Source: Ignavibacteriales bacterium
Lineage (GTDB): Bacteria > Bacteroidota > Ignavibacteria > Ignavibacteriales > Melioribacteraceae
NCBI GenBank assembly: GCA_020061355.1
Contig: JAGUYK010000006.1
Location: 1 to 64,000 of the forward strand
Direction of reading: 5' to 3'
Length of the DNA: 64,000 bases
Shown piece by piece: positions 53,719-61,847 of the stretch. A program made the translations under genes and the position numbers. Below the pieces are notes generated by a model. The model was not told the DNA's origin. It ran no database searches and saw nothing but the letters and a program-made list of their open reading frames with translations. Position 1 is the first letter of the stretch. The number at the start of each line of letters is the position of its first letter.

Positions 53719-54897
53719 ATGAAAAAAGTAGTAATCACTCATGCAAAAAGAACTCCGGTTGGAGCGTTTAACGGTGCGTTAAGCAGTCTATCGGCTCCAC
53801 AGCTCGGAAGCATTGTGATAAAGGATTTACTGGCTGAATCTAAAATCGATCTGTCGGTTGTTGATGAAGTAATTATGGGAAACATTTTAACCGCCGGATT
53901 GGGACAGGCGGCTGCTCGTCAAGCGGCTCTTTATGCAGGGCTTCCGGAAAAGACCGAGTGCCTAACAATCAATAAAATGTGCGGAAGCGGACTTAAAGCA
54001 ATTATGCTCGCCCACCAGGCAATTCAGCTTGGCGATGCCGATGTTATTATTGCCGGGGGACAGGAGAACATGAGCAACGCTCCGTATCTATTGAAGAATG
54101 CACGTTCGGGTTACCGGCTTGGACACGGCGAAATAATTGATTCAATGATCATCGATGGGCTATGGGATATTTACAACAACATACATATGGGCAATTGCGC
54201 TGAAGCATGCGCTAAGGAGATGAACTTTACGAGAGAGCAATTGGACGATTATGCCGTTATGTCGTATAAGCGTGCGTTAGCCGCCCAGAAGGATGGAAAG
54301 TTCAATGATGAGATCACTCCCGTTACAATAAAATCGAGAAGCGGCGAAACAATTGTTACTAAAGATGACGAGCCTGAAAAAGTTAACTTTGAAAAAATCC
54401 CTTCTCTTAAACCGGCATTCGATAAGAATGGAGTTGTTACGGCAGCAAATGCATCGAAGATTAACGACGGCGCTGCCGCCGCTTTAGTAATGAGTGAAGA
54501 GAAAGCTAAAGAATTCGGATTGAAACCATTGGTAGAAATCGTTGCACAAAGTTCTGCTGCAAAAGCACCGATGCAATTTACAACCGCTCCTGCAGATGCA
54601 ATCAATAAAGTTCTTGCTAAAGCTAAAATGAAGATCACCGATATCGATCTTTTCGAGATCAATGAAGCTTTCGCGGTTGTGTCGTTAGCAGTGAATAAAA
54701 TTCTAGGATTAACAACCGACAATGTAAACGTAAACGGCGGGGCAATAGCAATCGGTCACCCAATCGGCGCAAGCGGCGCAAGAATTATGGCAACATTAGT
54801 ACATGAAATGAAGCGTAGAAATTCTAAATACGGTTTAGCTTCTCTCTGTATCGGTGGCGGCGAAGCATCTGCGGTTATTGTAAAGCGTTACGAATAA
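53719..54897 (+). CDS. Acetyl-CoA acetyltransferase (thiolase)
   Basis: This 392-residue enzyme condenses two acetyl-CoA to acetoacetyl-CoA or runs beta-oxidation in reverse. The acylated Cys88 is in NKMCGSGLKA, the base His in GHPIGASGAR, and the second Cys in CIGGGEASAV. NEAFAVVSLAV matches the NEAF motif. The usual CxGGGxG reads CIGGGEAS, with Ala in place of Gly. It stands alone, with no hydroxyacyl-CoA dehydrogenase nearby. Confidence 0.94.
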   Translation: MKKVVITHAKRTPVGAFNGALSSLSAPQLGSIVIKDLLAESKIDLSVVDEVIMGNILTAGLGQAAARQAALYAGLPEKTECLTINKMCGSGLKAIMLAHQAIQLGDADVIIAGGQENMSNAPYLLKNARSGYRLGHGEIIDSMIIDGLWDIYNNIHMGNCAEACAKEMNFTREQLDDYAVMSYKRALAAQKDGKFNDEITPVTIKSRSGETIVTKDDEPEKVNFEKIPSLKPAFDKNGVVTAANASKINDGAAAALVMSEEKAKEFGLKPLVEIVAQSSAAKAPMQFTTAPADAINKVLAKAKMKITDIDLFEINEAFAVVSLAVNKILGLTTDNVNVNGGAIAIGHPIGASGARIMATLVHEMKRRNSKYGLASLCIGGGEASAVIVKRYE

Positions 54898-54933
54898 TTT
54901 TATTTTCCCGAAGAGCATTCTTAACTTAAATAG

Positions 54934-55110
54934 TTATTGGGTGCCCTGGTGACTTTAGCAGCAATTAACCCCTCAATTGCTGCAATTGTGTCGGGGCACA
55001 TATTCCAATCCTACGGTGGGCACTTCATTCAGAACGAGAAACCCGATATCATTGCAATCGAAGTAAAAAACTTTTTTGAACGTAGAGACGACCCCACGGG
55101 TTGTCTTTAA
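54934..55110 (+). pseudogene. Remnant of an alpha/beta-hydrolase C-terminus
   Basis: Open from a stop at 54931 to a TAA at 55108, this 58-codon stretch has no start of its own but ends in GGHFIQNEKPDIIAIEVKNF, which matches the catalytic-His end of many alpha/beta hydrolases (GHFxxxEKP). Everything upstream is missing. The last codons (ERRDDPTG) are given by a decayed GTAGAGAC-type palindrome at 55082-55108, which has replaced the natural end. A nested hairpin (GCAGCAATT/AATTGCTGC inside GTGCCC/GGGGCAC, 54941-54999) lies within it. No functional claim. Confidence 0.5.
55082..55108. repeat. Decayed RAYT-type palindrome
   Basis: GTAGAGACGACCC is followed by CAC and GGGTTGTCTTTA. The right arm differs by two or three bases from a perfect match. 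It has the same GTAGAGAC head as the perfect palindrome at 8233-8260. Confidence 0.6.
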
Positions 55111-55113
55111 ATC

Positions 55114-55154
55114 ATTATCCGCGGAAATCCGCATTATCCGTGTAATCCGCGTTC
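55114..55154 (-). repeat. Dispersed intergenic repeat, copy 2
   Basis: The reverse complement begins GAACGCGGATTACACGGATA and matches 10371-10411 at 33 of 41 positions by hand alignment. It contains the small palindrome GCGGATTTCCGC. Confidence 0.65.
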
Positions 55155-55164
55155 TATTTCTTTT

Positions 55165-55731
55165 TTATTTCAGTCCAAGCTTTTTCCCTTCTTCAAGCAG
55201 TGCAATAGATTCCCTGATTCTTCTCTCTTTTGTCGTCCTCTGCTTTGCCATAAATATCCATCCGATAAACTGCTTCTGATATGTCCGCGCAAGTTTGCCG
55301 AAACCTTGTTTTGCTTTCTTATTACGGTTTAATGCCGACCGGAATTCTTCAGGAATTGTAAAATCGATCTTTGTCCTTGACTCTTTTAACCACCGCCCGT
55401 TCAGTTTTGCAATCTCAATCTTCGCCATACCCGCAGCAGTCATTCGCTTCTCTGCTATAAGCTTTGCAGCCCGCTTCTTATTTGTTGGTGACCAGACGCT
55501 CTTATCTTTGCGTGGTGTGAAATTACGCATGAATTTTTCATTGTCGATCTTTTTTACTATGCTGTCGATCCATCCGTAACATAATGCTTCTTCAACTGCA
55601 GATTCGTACGACATAGTAGGTTTGCCCGACTTTATATTACAGAAGACAAGCCATACACCTTCCGACCGGTTATGATTTTTCTTTAACCATTTATGCCATG
55701 CGGAGGAGGATTTAAAAAAGATTTTGTTCAT
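55165..55731 (-). CDS. YdeI/OmpD-associated family protein
   Basis: This 188-residue protein has the signature EGVWLVFCNIKSGKPTMSYESAVEEALCYGWIDS and later FTPRKDKSVWSPTNKKRAAKL, both typical of the YdeI family, whose members have been linked to bacteriocin or cationic-peptide resistance. The C-terminal part includes KTKIDFTIPEEFRSALNRNKKA. It is the last gene of the cassette-like array, its start 16 bases from an attC-like core. Confidence 0.87.
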   Translation of the reverse strand: MNKIFFKSSSAWHKWLKKNHNRSEGVWLVFCNIKSGKPTMSYESAVEEALCYGWIDSIVKKIDNEKFMRNFTPRKDKSVWSPTNKKRAAKLIAEKRMTAAGMAKIEIAKLNGRWLKESRTKIDFTIPEEFRSALNRNKKAKQGFGKLARTYQKQFIGWIFMAKQRTTKERRIRESIALLEEGKKLGLK

Positions 55732-55746
55732 TGAAATATCAATTTT

Positions 55747-55889
55747 TAACGACGTTGTTTTTAAGCTTGTCCACCGTTCTTTGGTGGATTTATCCCTTTC
55801 TTTTTACAAGGCTACCGCCCAGAATTTATTCACCATTTTGGGGTGGAAAACAAACACCCACTTTTCCACTGCAGGTGGAATATCACAAC
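55747..55889 (-). repeat. attC-like spacer a (between YdeI and outer-membrane protein genes)
   Basis: The core TAACGACGTTG at 55747-55757 lies next to the YdeI start. The hairpin CTTGTCCACCGTTCTTTGGTGGA follows at 55766-55788. Further on, a second shared segment (TATCCCTTT.. to ACCGCCCAG, about 55791-55822) matches spacer b. It ends near GGTGGAATATCACAAC just before the stop of the next gene. Confidence 0.6.
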
Positions 55890-55937
55890 TTTTAATACGG
55901 ACAGTTTTAAATTGCGATTTATGTTCTGCTTTTTATT

Positions 55938-56483
55938 TTAAAATAAATTAAAAAATACGCCCAAACTTGCGTAATATATAATTTGGTTACCATCAATTGG
56001 TATTACACGCGTACCAAATTCTAATAAAAGATTAGATGTTTTACTTATGCTCTGAATTAGTCCAGCACGTCCACCATAGTAGTATAAAAAGCCGACACCA
56101 CCTCTATCCACACCAGCCATCCAGGCAAATGATATTCCGCCTTCAGGAATTAAAAAAATGTTTTTTAACAATCTTATTTCAGGACCAAACTTGAAATACA
56201 CTTCCAGATTATTTAGGCCACATTCATTTGAAAGACCAATTTGAGTATTAACCTTCTCAATAGGATAATAGAAATTAGACATACTATAAGCAACTGAAAA
56301 CGTAAAATGACTTTTTGAAATAATGGGTTGGAATTGCGCTTGCCAACCAACTGATATTTTTGTTTTGTAATAAGAGTGATAAGAATCATCTTTCAAACTA
56401 TCATTTGATAAACTTGTTTGCCCATAAACTAAATTTGGAATAAGTAATGAAATAAAAAAAAAGATATTTATTCTATTAGCCAT
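55938..56483 (-). CDS. Predicted outer-membrane beta-barrel protein
   Basis: This 181-residue protein has a signal peptide (IFFFISLLIPNLVYGQ) and a chain of alternating amphipathic strands (HFTFSVAYSMSNFYYP, FKFGPEIRLLKNIFLIPEG) ending in a terminal Phe, as in small outer-membrane barrels. I use the ATG at 56483; a seven-codon extension upstream reaches into the attC-like core. It is one gene of the cassette-like array; family not recognised. Confidence 0.6.
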   Translation of the reverse strand: MANRINIFFFISLLIPNLVYGQTSLSNDSLKDDSYHSYYKTKISVGWQAQFQPIISKSHFTFSVAYSMSNFYYPIEKVNTQIGLSNECGLNNLEVYFKFGPEIRLLKNIFLIPEGGISFAWMAGVDRGGVGFLYYYGGRAGLIQSISKTSNLLLEFGTRVIPIDGNQIIYYASLGVFFNLF

Positions 56484-56503
56484 ATATATTTTGCAACGGT
56501 GCA

Positions 56504-56588
56504 TAACGACTTTGTTTTATAGTTTATCCCGTTCTTTTCGCCGGGCCACCGCCCAACATTTATCCCTCCAGCGGCGGGGCAGTGATAC
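56504..56588 (-). repeat. attC-like spacer b
   Basis: The core TAACGACTTTG (56504-56514) is followed by TTTATCCCGTTCTTTTCGCCGGG (56523-56545), ACCGCCCA and TATCCC, then GCGGCGGGGCAGTGATAC near the stop of the oxidoreductase gene. It matches spacer a over about 30 bases. Confidence 0.6.
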
Positions 56589-56597
56589 ATCAAAGAG

Positions 56598-57548
56598 CTA
56601 TTTAGGTTTTACATCATGCCCAACTGTAATTACTACATTCCCTTTCTTATGCCCTTTATCAACATACCTGTGAGCTTCAACAATTTCTTCCATCGGATAA
56701 CGTTTGTCAATCACAGTTCTCAACTTTCCCGCTTCGCAGAGTTCTTTGAGTGTGTAGAGGTCTTCTACCTTTAATATGATATTTCCGGAAGCAGCAAGAA
56801 CATTTAAATAGATTCCTGTTGGCAAGAGTGCTTTCTTCCTTTTAGAACGTTCTATCTTTCCCACAGCATCATAAATAACGTCGTAAGTCTCACCGCTTTG
56901 TGTAAAATCCTGCTGTGTGTAATCGATAACTTTATCCGCGCCCAGAGATTTCACCAATTCCAGATTCGAAGTACTGCATACAGCAGTAACTTCTGCACCA
57001 TAGTATTTTGCAATCTGAATTGCATAAGTCCCGACGCTGCCGGAAGCTCCATAGATTAATACTTTCTGACCTTTCTTGATATTTGCTTTTCTAAGATGAA
57101 TCAATGCGGTTATTCCGCCGTTGGAAATCGGGGCGGCTTCTTCGTGCGTCATATTAGCCGGTTTGATTGCAAGAATTCCGTCTTCGGCTATGCAGCAATA
57201 CTGGGCATACGTCCCGAATCTAAATTCAGTGGATGCAAAAACGGGATCGCCTACTTTAAAGAGTGTAACATCTTTACCTGTTGCTTCTATTTCTCCGGAG
57301 AGTTCCATTCCTAATATTTTTTTTCTCGGTCCGGTAAAGCCGACAATTATCCGCATGATCGGCTTGAAGAAGAAATCTTTAACCGGTCCCATACCGGGTT
57401 CAAGGCGCCGGATCTTTGTATCTCCTATGTGAGCTGTTGTGGCTAAAATTTTTATAAGTACTTCATTCGGTTTAGGAAAAGGTTTTTCTACCTCAACAAT
57501 CTGAAGAACCTCGGGCGGACCATACTTTGCACAGACGACTGCTTTCAT
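56598..57548 (-). CDS. Medium-chain dehydrogenase/quinone-oxidoreductase-like protein
   Basis: This 316-residue cytoplasmic protein has the MDR layout: an N-terminal GroES-like domain ([33 protein letters not shown]) and a Rossmann domain for NAD(P) ([20 protein letters not shown]). No catalytic zinc cysteine pattern is seen, so it is of the zinc-free quinone oxidoreductase type. C-terminal [20 protein letters not shown] fits. It is a cassette gene in the array. Confidence 0.88.
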   Translation of the reverse strand: MKAVVCAKYGPPEVLQIVEVEKPFPKPNEVLIKILATTAHIGDTKIRRLEPGMGPVKDFFFKPIMRIIVGFTGPRKKILGMELSGEIEATGKDVTLFKVGDPVFASTEFRFGTYAQYCCIAEDGILAIKPANMTHEEAAPISNGGITALIHLRKANIKKGQKVLIYGASGSVGTYAIQIAKYYGAEVTAVCSTSNLELVKSLGADKVIDYTQQDFTQSGETYDVIYDAVGKIERSKRKKALLPTGIYLNVLAASGNIILKVEDLYTLKELCEAGKLRTVIDKRYPMEEIVEAHRYVDKGHKKGNVVITVGHDVKPK

Positions 57549-57572
57549 AATTTTCCTTATTATAATTATTAA

Positions 57573-57793
57573 AGTTAGTTAGACGCATCGAACTTGTCCG
57601 CCGTCTTTTGGATGACCTTTACTTTATTGATATTATTGCAATTATATATTGTTAAAAAATATTTGTCAGCCGTTCAAAGAACGTATTCTATTTTATCTGC
57701 TCTGTCAGTCAGAAATATCTTTATTCTTTTTTAACCTCTTGACTTTTTACTTACCTGTCCGCTTTCCTTTTAGCGGATTAAAGAGGTTATATG
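57573..57793 (-). repeat. attC-like spacer c, degenerate
   Basis: The hairpin motif CTTGTCCGCCGTCTTTTGGATGA lies at 57593-57615, next to a divergent core GTTAGACGCATCG (57575-57587). The far end (GGTTATATGGCG, 57785-57796) resembles the other spacers. It is the least regular copy, in a 337-base gap with no believable gene. Confidence 0.4.
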
Positions 57794-57885
57794 GCGTTTT
57801 GCTAAATAGAGAAAAAGCATTCTCCATTACTACACTCTTTATTATCTACTTCGACTGAAACTGAATCAAAAAAAATGTTTTAAAA

Positions 57886-58248
57886 TTAACCTCCAGGAGA
57901 AATACTTCCTCCAAATAAAATGAAGATCCCAATTATACCGAAACCGATAAATATTGGTGTTAATATTGTTTTTGGATAATCTAATTTCTCTATTGCAATT
58001 TCCTTAATCTCTTTTAGGAAGAATATTGACCGTTGAGAGTATTTATCGATAATCTCGATTTTATCATCTGACATTTTAGTTGTCTGAACATCTTTTAGCT
58101 CAATATCTTCTCCATTTTTCAACCTAATTTTAATTACATCATTCTCTTCTATACTCTTGAATTCATTTGCATCCATCCTATAGAATGAAAAGCAACCAGA
58201 TAATAGAAATAGATATAAAAACAATATTATTGAAATACGTTTCTTCAT
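57886..58248 (-). CDS. Small lipoprotein of unknown function
   Basis: This 120-residue protein has a lipobox signal (FLLSGCFSF, Cys19) and a middle part with beta strands (DVIKIRLKNGEDIELKDVQTT, DKIEIIDKYSQRSIFFL). It ends in a hydrophobic helix (ILTPIFIGFGIIGIFILFGG), which is uncommon for lipoproteins. No family recognised. One gene in the cassette-like array. Confidence 0.65.
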   Translation of the reverse strand: MKKRISIILFLYLFLLSGCFSFYRMDANEFKSIEENDVIKIRLKNGEDIELKDVQTTKMSDDKIEIIDKYSQRSIFFLKEIKEIAIEKLDYPKTILTPIFIGFGIIGIFILFGGSISPGG

Positions 58249-58261
58249 GATTTTTTAGCAA

Positions 58262-58489
58262 CATAACCATGTTTTTTAAGTTTGCCCGTTATTTTTACGG
58301 TGCCGCAACCAAACACAGCAATACAACTTTGAAAAACGATTGCCAATAATTTTTAATTAACTTTCTTTTATATTCTACTTTAAAGAGCAACTTACTTTTA
58401 CAGCGTAAATTTTTAATAACACAAATGCCACACCGAAAAACAGTTTACCTGGCTTTGCCGGGCTGTCCTTGTTGAGCTGTGTGTTAGCT
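58262..58489 (-). repeat. attC-like spacer d
   Basis: The core ATAACCATG and hairpin-like TTTGCCCGTTATTTTTACGG (58281-58300) are followed by a 26-base block at 58377-58402 that also occurs at 60969-60994 (25 of 26 identical). The end, TGAGCTGTGTGTTAGCT (58473-58489), lies 6 bases from the next stop. It is longer than usual and may hold two fused sites. Confidence 0.5.
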
Positions 58490-58495
58490 GGACTC

Positions 58496-59476
58496 CTAAG
58501 AACTACTGCTTTTTAATGAATTATTTATATCTTCTTCTGTGACACAAACTATTGATTCATCTGGAGTATTGATTCCAAATGACATAGTAGACCTAGTATT
58601 ATAATATTTCCAAAACTTTTCAATGACGCCTGAGTCTGCTACGAGGTATTTTATTTCTGATGGATCTTTACCATTAAAGATTTTCAAATACGAAATCATA
58701 TTTGAAATTGAACAAGTAATCAATTTTATTGCATCAACAAGGTATTCTGGGTTCCAATTTAAGTAACGTCTTTTTGATTTATAGTTAGGATTCTTCTTCA
58801 TTTTTGAAGTGCTCACTTTATCCAGAATATAAAATGAACTACCATATTTACTAGAACCCCATGAAATCCAATCTTTATGTCTTTCAGGTTTATTTAATGT
58901 ACCAGCGGGACCTATGTTTATGGTATAGCCACCAGCTTTTGCTCTTAAACCATGTTTCATAGCATTATATTCATCAATCGAGTATTCATTCAAAAACAAA
59001 TCGGCTAATGCTTCCCAAATTCGAGTCGTATCCCTTATCAAGCTGGGTTTATCTATTTCTTTCAACACTAAGTCGTTATGCAAGAAAAATATTGTCTCTG
59101 CGATTTTTTGCCAACTGATAGTTTCTGCTTCGAAATAGTGAAATAACGTTTTATCATTGTCAGATATTTTTTGAACAACATTTCTTAGATCATTAGTCCT
59201 AGACAGCGACAGCCAACCATAAACACAATATGGAGATTGGACTACAGCACAAAAAAGAGAGAATAATGTTTCCAATGAATGATGAAATATATTTCTTATT
59301 GATATAGCTGCTTTGTAATTATTTTCACCACTTAATTCCTTTTCAAACAATTCAGTTTGATATAAGAAATATTCCGAGTCAAATGAATCTATAAAATCCG
59401 AATTGTTTTTTTCAGCGTTAAAATCCCAAATGCAAATTGGTTTATGATCTATCTTAAATATTGAATATTCTTTCAT
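58496..59476 (-). CDS. Uncharacterised protein (cassette gene)
   Basis: This 326-residue soluble protein is rich in helices and aromatic residues; I do not recognise a family. It opens with SIFKIDHKPICIWDFNAEKN and contains ISIRNIFHHSLETLFSLFCAVV, MKHGLRAKAGGYTINIG and a C-terminal FGINTPDESIVCVTEEDIN. No signal peptide. As a single gene between two attC-like spacers it is a typical integron cargo: conserved, unknown function. Possibly a defence or stress protein, purely from context. Confidence 0.7.
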   Translation of the reverse strand: MKEYSIFKIDHKPICIWDFNAEKNNSDFIDSFDSEYFLYQTELFEKELSGENNYKAAISIRNIFHHSLETLFSLFCAVVQSPYCVYGWLSLSRTNDLRNVVQKISDNDKTLFHYFEAETISWQKIAETIFFLHNDLVLKEIDKPSLIRDTTRIWEALADLFLNEYSIDEYNAMKHGLRAKAGGYTINIGPAGTLNKPERHKDWISWGSSKYGSSFYILDKVSTSKMKKNPNYKSKRRYLNWNPEYLVDAIKLITCSISNMISYLKIFNGKDPSEIKYLVADSGVIEKFWKYYNTRSTMSFGINTPDESIVCVTEEDINNSLKSSSS

Positions 59477-59488
59477 ACTTTATTCCAG

Positions 59489-59553
59489 CTAACGATGTTG
59501 CCGCTAACCGCTTGTCCCGCGTCTTTTGCGGGGCGTTGAGCGGCGGGTTATAA
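59489..59553 (-). repeat. attC-like spacer e, the clearest copy
   Basis: In 65 bases it shows the core CTAACGATGTTGCCGCTAAC (59489-59508), then CTTGTCCCGCGTCTTTTGCGGGG (59511-59533), then GTTGAGCGGCGGGTTATAA ending 5 bases before the next stop. The outer parts (GCTAACG.. and ..GTTATAA) are partly complementary, as attC arms are. Confidence 0.68.
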
Positions 59554-59557
59554 AGTG

Positions 59558-60820
59558 TTATTTCATAATCCTATTAACTTCATAAAATAAAATTGCTGTA
59601 TGGAATACTACGCGTCTTGCATCCTCGAAACCAAGTTCTTCACCATCTTTCAAACCAGAATGCTCTTGTCGTTGAATAATCTCTATTAGACAATTCCAAT
59701 AATCTGCAATTGCTTCTATAAATTTTGGTAATGTTTTACCCAAGGTTCCTTTATTATAATTAATAATTCCTTCAAATCTATTTTTTGTATGCGCTTTATC
59801 GGGATATTTGTTTGCTAGATTATATTTAGAAATTATTATATCTAAAAATTCTTGAACAGATTCGCGACACAAATGGCCAATCGTTGAACAATTGATTTGA
59901 TTTTCAGCTTGCCATAATAAATTATTTGCTTCTTTCCATTTAGCAAAAGCTAATGGATATATTAAAGGAAAATTTGAATTAGTTAAATAGTTTCTTACTT
60001 CATTATCAATTTGCTGAAATGTGCCAATATTATTTTGTTTTAAATATTCATAATACTTTATTCCTTTTGAAGTAGGATAGAATGAAAAGCTTGCATTGGA
60101 ATTAACGTTACTCTCAATTTTAATATACTCGGCAGAATCGAGCATTTTAAGATCAACAGTAGAAACGTCTAGAGAATTATTTGGTAGGGAAGGGTGCATC
60201 ATTGATGTACCACTTGAATCAGTTGTAACTAAAAACTCTGTTCTTTTTCCGATAGGCAAACTTCTATGTGCTTCTATAATGGTCGAAATTAGAATATTTT
60301 GATGTGCTTCAAGTTCTTCAAATTCTTCTAGAAATTTTTTCTTTATACTATTTTGTGTATCAATATTGTGTATATCAATTTTCTGCTGAAGATAATCCAC
60401 GGCAAAAGTTCTTACACTTGCAAGAATTGAATTTAGGCTAGCAACTTGAGTTGTAATTATGGAGCTTCCCGCGTTATGTCCATAAGATAACATAGCTGAA
60501 TTAAGACCATTGGAACGACTTTTAATATAATTATTGATATAATTTTGCAAATCATCAATGATTTCTTTCTTCAATTCAGCGTGAATTAAAATATTTTTAT
60601 CAATAATTTCAAAATAGGTATCTACTCGTATTTCGCTCAATTCCTTAAGATGTTTTTTAAATAATTCGATTCGTGCTTGGATAGATATTCCAGAGGGGAA
60701 TGTGTTATTTTGAGCAAATTTATTTATTTGATCGTTCAACTCATTCTTTTGCTTATCTAAAAGATCAAATGTTTTTGTCCCAAATATTTTGTTCAATTTT
60801 TGTTTGTCTAGTTTATTCAT
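59558..60820 (-). CDS. Uncharacterised protein (cassette gene), possible HEPN-like C-terminus
   Basis: This 420-residue soluble protein is mainly helical with a coiled N-terminal part (KLDKQKLNKIFGTKTFDLLD, residues 1-130). A central part carries ISTIIEAHRSLPIGKRTEFLV. The last segment, ARRVVFHTAILFYEVNRIM, has Arg and His spaced by four residues, like the RX4-6H motif of HEPN RNases, but that alone proves nothing. No signal peptide or membrane helix. A cassette gene flanked by two attC-like spacers. I do not recognise the family. Confidence 0.7.
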   Translation of the reverse strand: MNKLDKQKLNKIFGTKTFDLLDKQKNELNDQINKFAQNNTFPSGISIQARIELFKKHLKELSEIRVDTYFEIIDKNILIHAELKKEIIDDLQNYINNYIKSRSNGLNSAMLSYGHNAGSSIITTQVASLNSILASVRTFAVDYLQQKIDIHNIDTQNSIKKKFLEEFEELEAHQNILISTIIEAHRSLPIGKRTEFLVTTDSSGTSMMHPSLPNNSLDVSTVDLKMLDSAEYIKIESNVNSNASFSFYPTSKGIKYYEYLKQNNIGTFQQIDNEVRNYLTNSNFPLIYPLAFAKWKEANNLLWQAENQINCSTIGHLCRESVQEFLDIIISKYNLANKYPDKAHTKNRFEGIINYNKGTLGKTLPKFIEAIADYWNCLIEIIQRQEHSGLKDGEELGFEDARRVVFHTAILFYEVNRIMK

Positions 60821-60830
60821 AGTAAGCTTT

Positions 60831-61065
60831 ATAACGACGTTGCCGATAAGCGGCGCCCTATAAAATGGATGCCGAATAACAGCAGGTACTTTATATCTAC
60901 TTGTCCCGCACTCTTTGCGGGATAAAAATGTTTCTTATGCCGAAGGCATCCCTTCGGGAGGACAAACAACTTTAAAGAGCAACTAACTTTTACAAAGCAA
61001 CTTTATAACCAAACAAATGCTGCAACGTTTAAAGCGGTCGGCCTTAAACAACGTGTTGGGTTAAC
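60831..61065 (-). repeat. attC-like spacer f
   Basis: The core ATAACGACGTTGCCGATAAG (60831-60850) and CTTGTCCCGCACTCTTTGCGGGA (60900-60922) are followed by the block shared with spacer d (60969-60994). It ends in CAACGTGTTGGGTTAAC (61049-61065), which pairs with the core: AACGACGTTG against CAACGTGTTG with one unpaired base. That extrahelical base is a hallmark of attC. At 235 bases it is long, so it could comprise an empty cassette. Confidence 0.55.
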
Positions 61066-61067
61066 AT

Positions 61068-61847
61068 TTATTTTACAAAATCATTAAAATATTTTATTAG
61101 TTTCTCAGATTTATTAAAAGATAAATGAACAAATGAAGAATCATTATTGGGTTCATAAAGATAAGTTAGTATAAATTGGTCACGGTCATTATATTTAAAT
61201 AATTCGCCTTTCACACCGCTTGTATTTATAACGTCTTCAATTTTCTTCGAATTAAATGGGATACCACCAACAACAATGTTTTTAGATGGGATATAATGAT
61301 GTTTCTTGAATATTCCAGATGAGTATTCATAAATCCATTCCAAATTTAGTTCCTGACTTGAATCAGCGGCTTGAATTAACTCAGTGTTGGTTTTATTAAC
61401 AGGATATAATAAATCAATAAACATTCCGTTATCTACTAATGCGTCGATTAAAGGTTTAAAATCAAGATCGCCAGTCAAAAGAGTAGCACGATTCATATTC
61501 TTTCTAAAAGAATGATTTAGCATATCAACGGCAATCATTATATCAACTTTCTTTTGTTCGACTCCTTTTCTTCTCTTTCGAGTTGTCCCTTCATAAACGT
61601 GGAAATTATTTAGAAGACTAAGAACATTAAAAAGGTCAATATTTGGTTTAATCCTAATTTCATAATCCGATTCATTTTCTTCGTCTTTTTTATAAGGTAG
61701 TGCATCATAATAAAAAACTTTATGAAAACCACATGATAGCTTTGAATAACTAAAATCAATTTTATCACCATTAAAATATTCCATAGAAAATGATTCTAGT
61801 AATTCTCGTAAACAAGCACCATCAACAAATAGATATTTAATTTCCAT
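61068..61847 (-). CDS. NYN-domain (PIN-like nuclease) protein
   Basis: This 259-residue protein belongs to the NYN/LabA/DUF88 group. It starts with IKYLFVDGACLRELLESF (first acidic residue), followed by GVEQKKVDIMIAVDMLNHSF and TLLTGDLDFKPLIDAL, so the acidic metal site is complete. NYN domains are thought to cut RNA. The C-terminal about 80 residues are extra (YIPSKNIVVGGIPFNSKK). It is the first gene of the cassette-like array, with GTTAGGT (an attC recombination core) 12 bases before the ATG. It may act in RNA turnover or defence. Confidence 0.85.
   Translation of the reverse strand: MEIKYLFVDGACLRELLESFSMEYFNGDKIDFSYSKLSCGFHKVFYYDALPYKKDEENESDYEIRIKPNIDLFNVLSLLNNFHVYEGTTRKRRKGVEQKKVDIMIAVDMLNHSFRKNMNRATLLTGDLDFKPLIDALVDNGMFIDLLYPVNKTNTELIQAADSSQELNLEWIYEYSSGIFKKHHYIPSKNIVVGGIPFNSKKIEDVINTSGVKGELFKYNDRDQFILTYLYEPNNDSSFVHLSFNKSEKLIKYFNDFVK

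Noticed and set aside
54249..54722. A 157-codon minus-strand frame inside the thiolase gene
   Set aside because: It mirrors the thiolase coding sequence, which has all catalytic residues.
57649..57858. A 69-codon plus-strand frame in spacer c
   Set aside because: Low-complexity hydrophobic sequence, no start signal, within the attC-like spacer.
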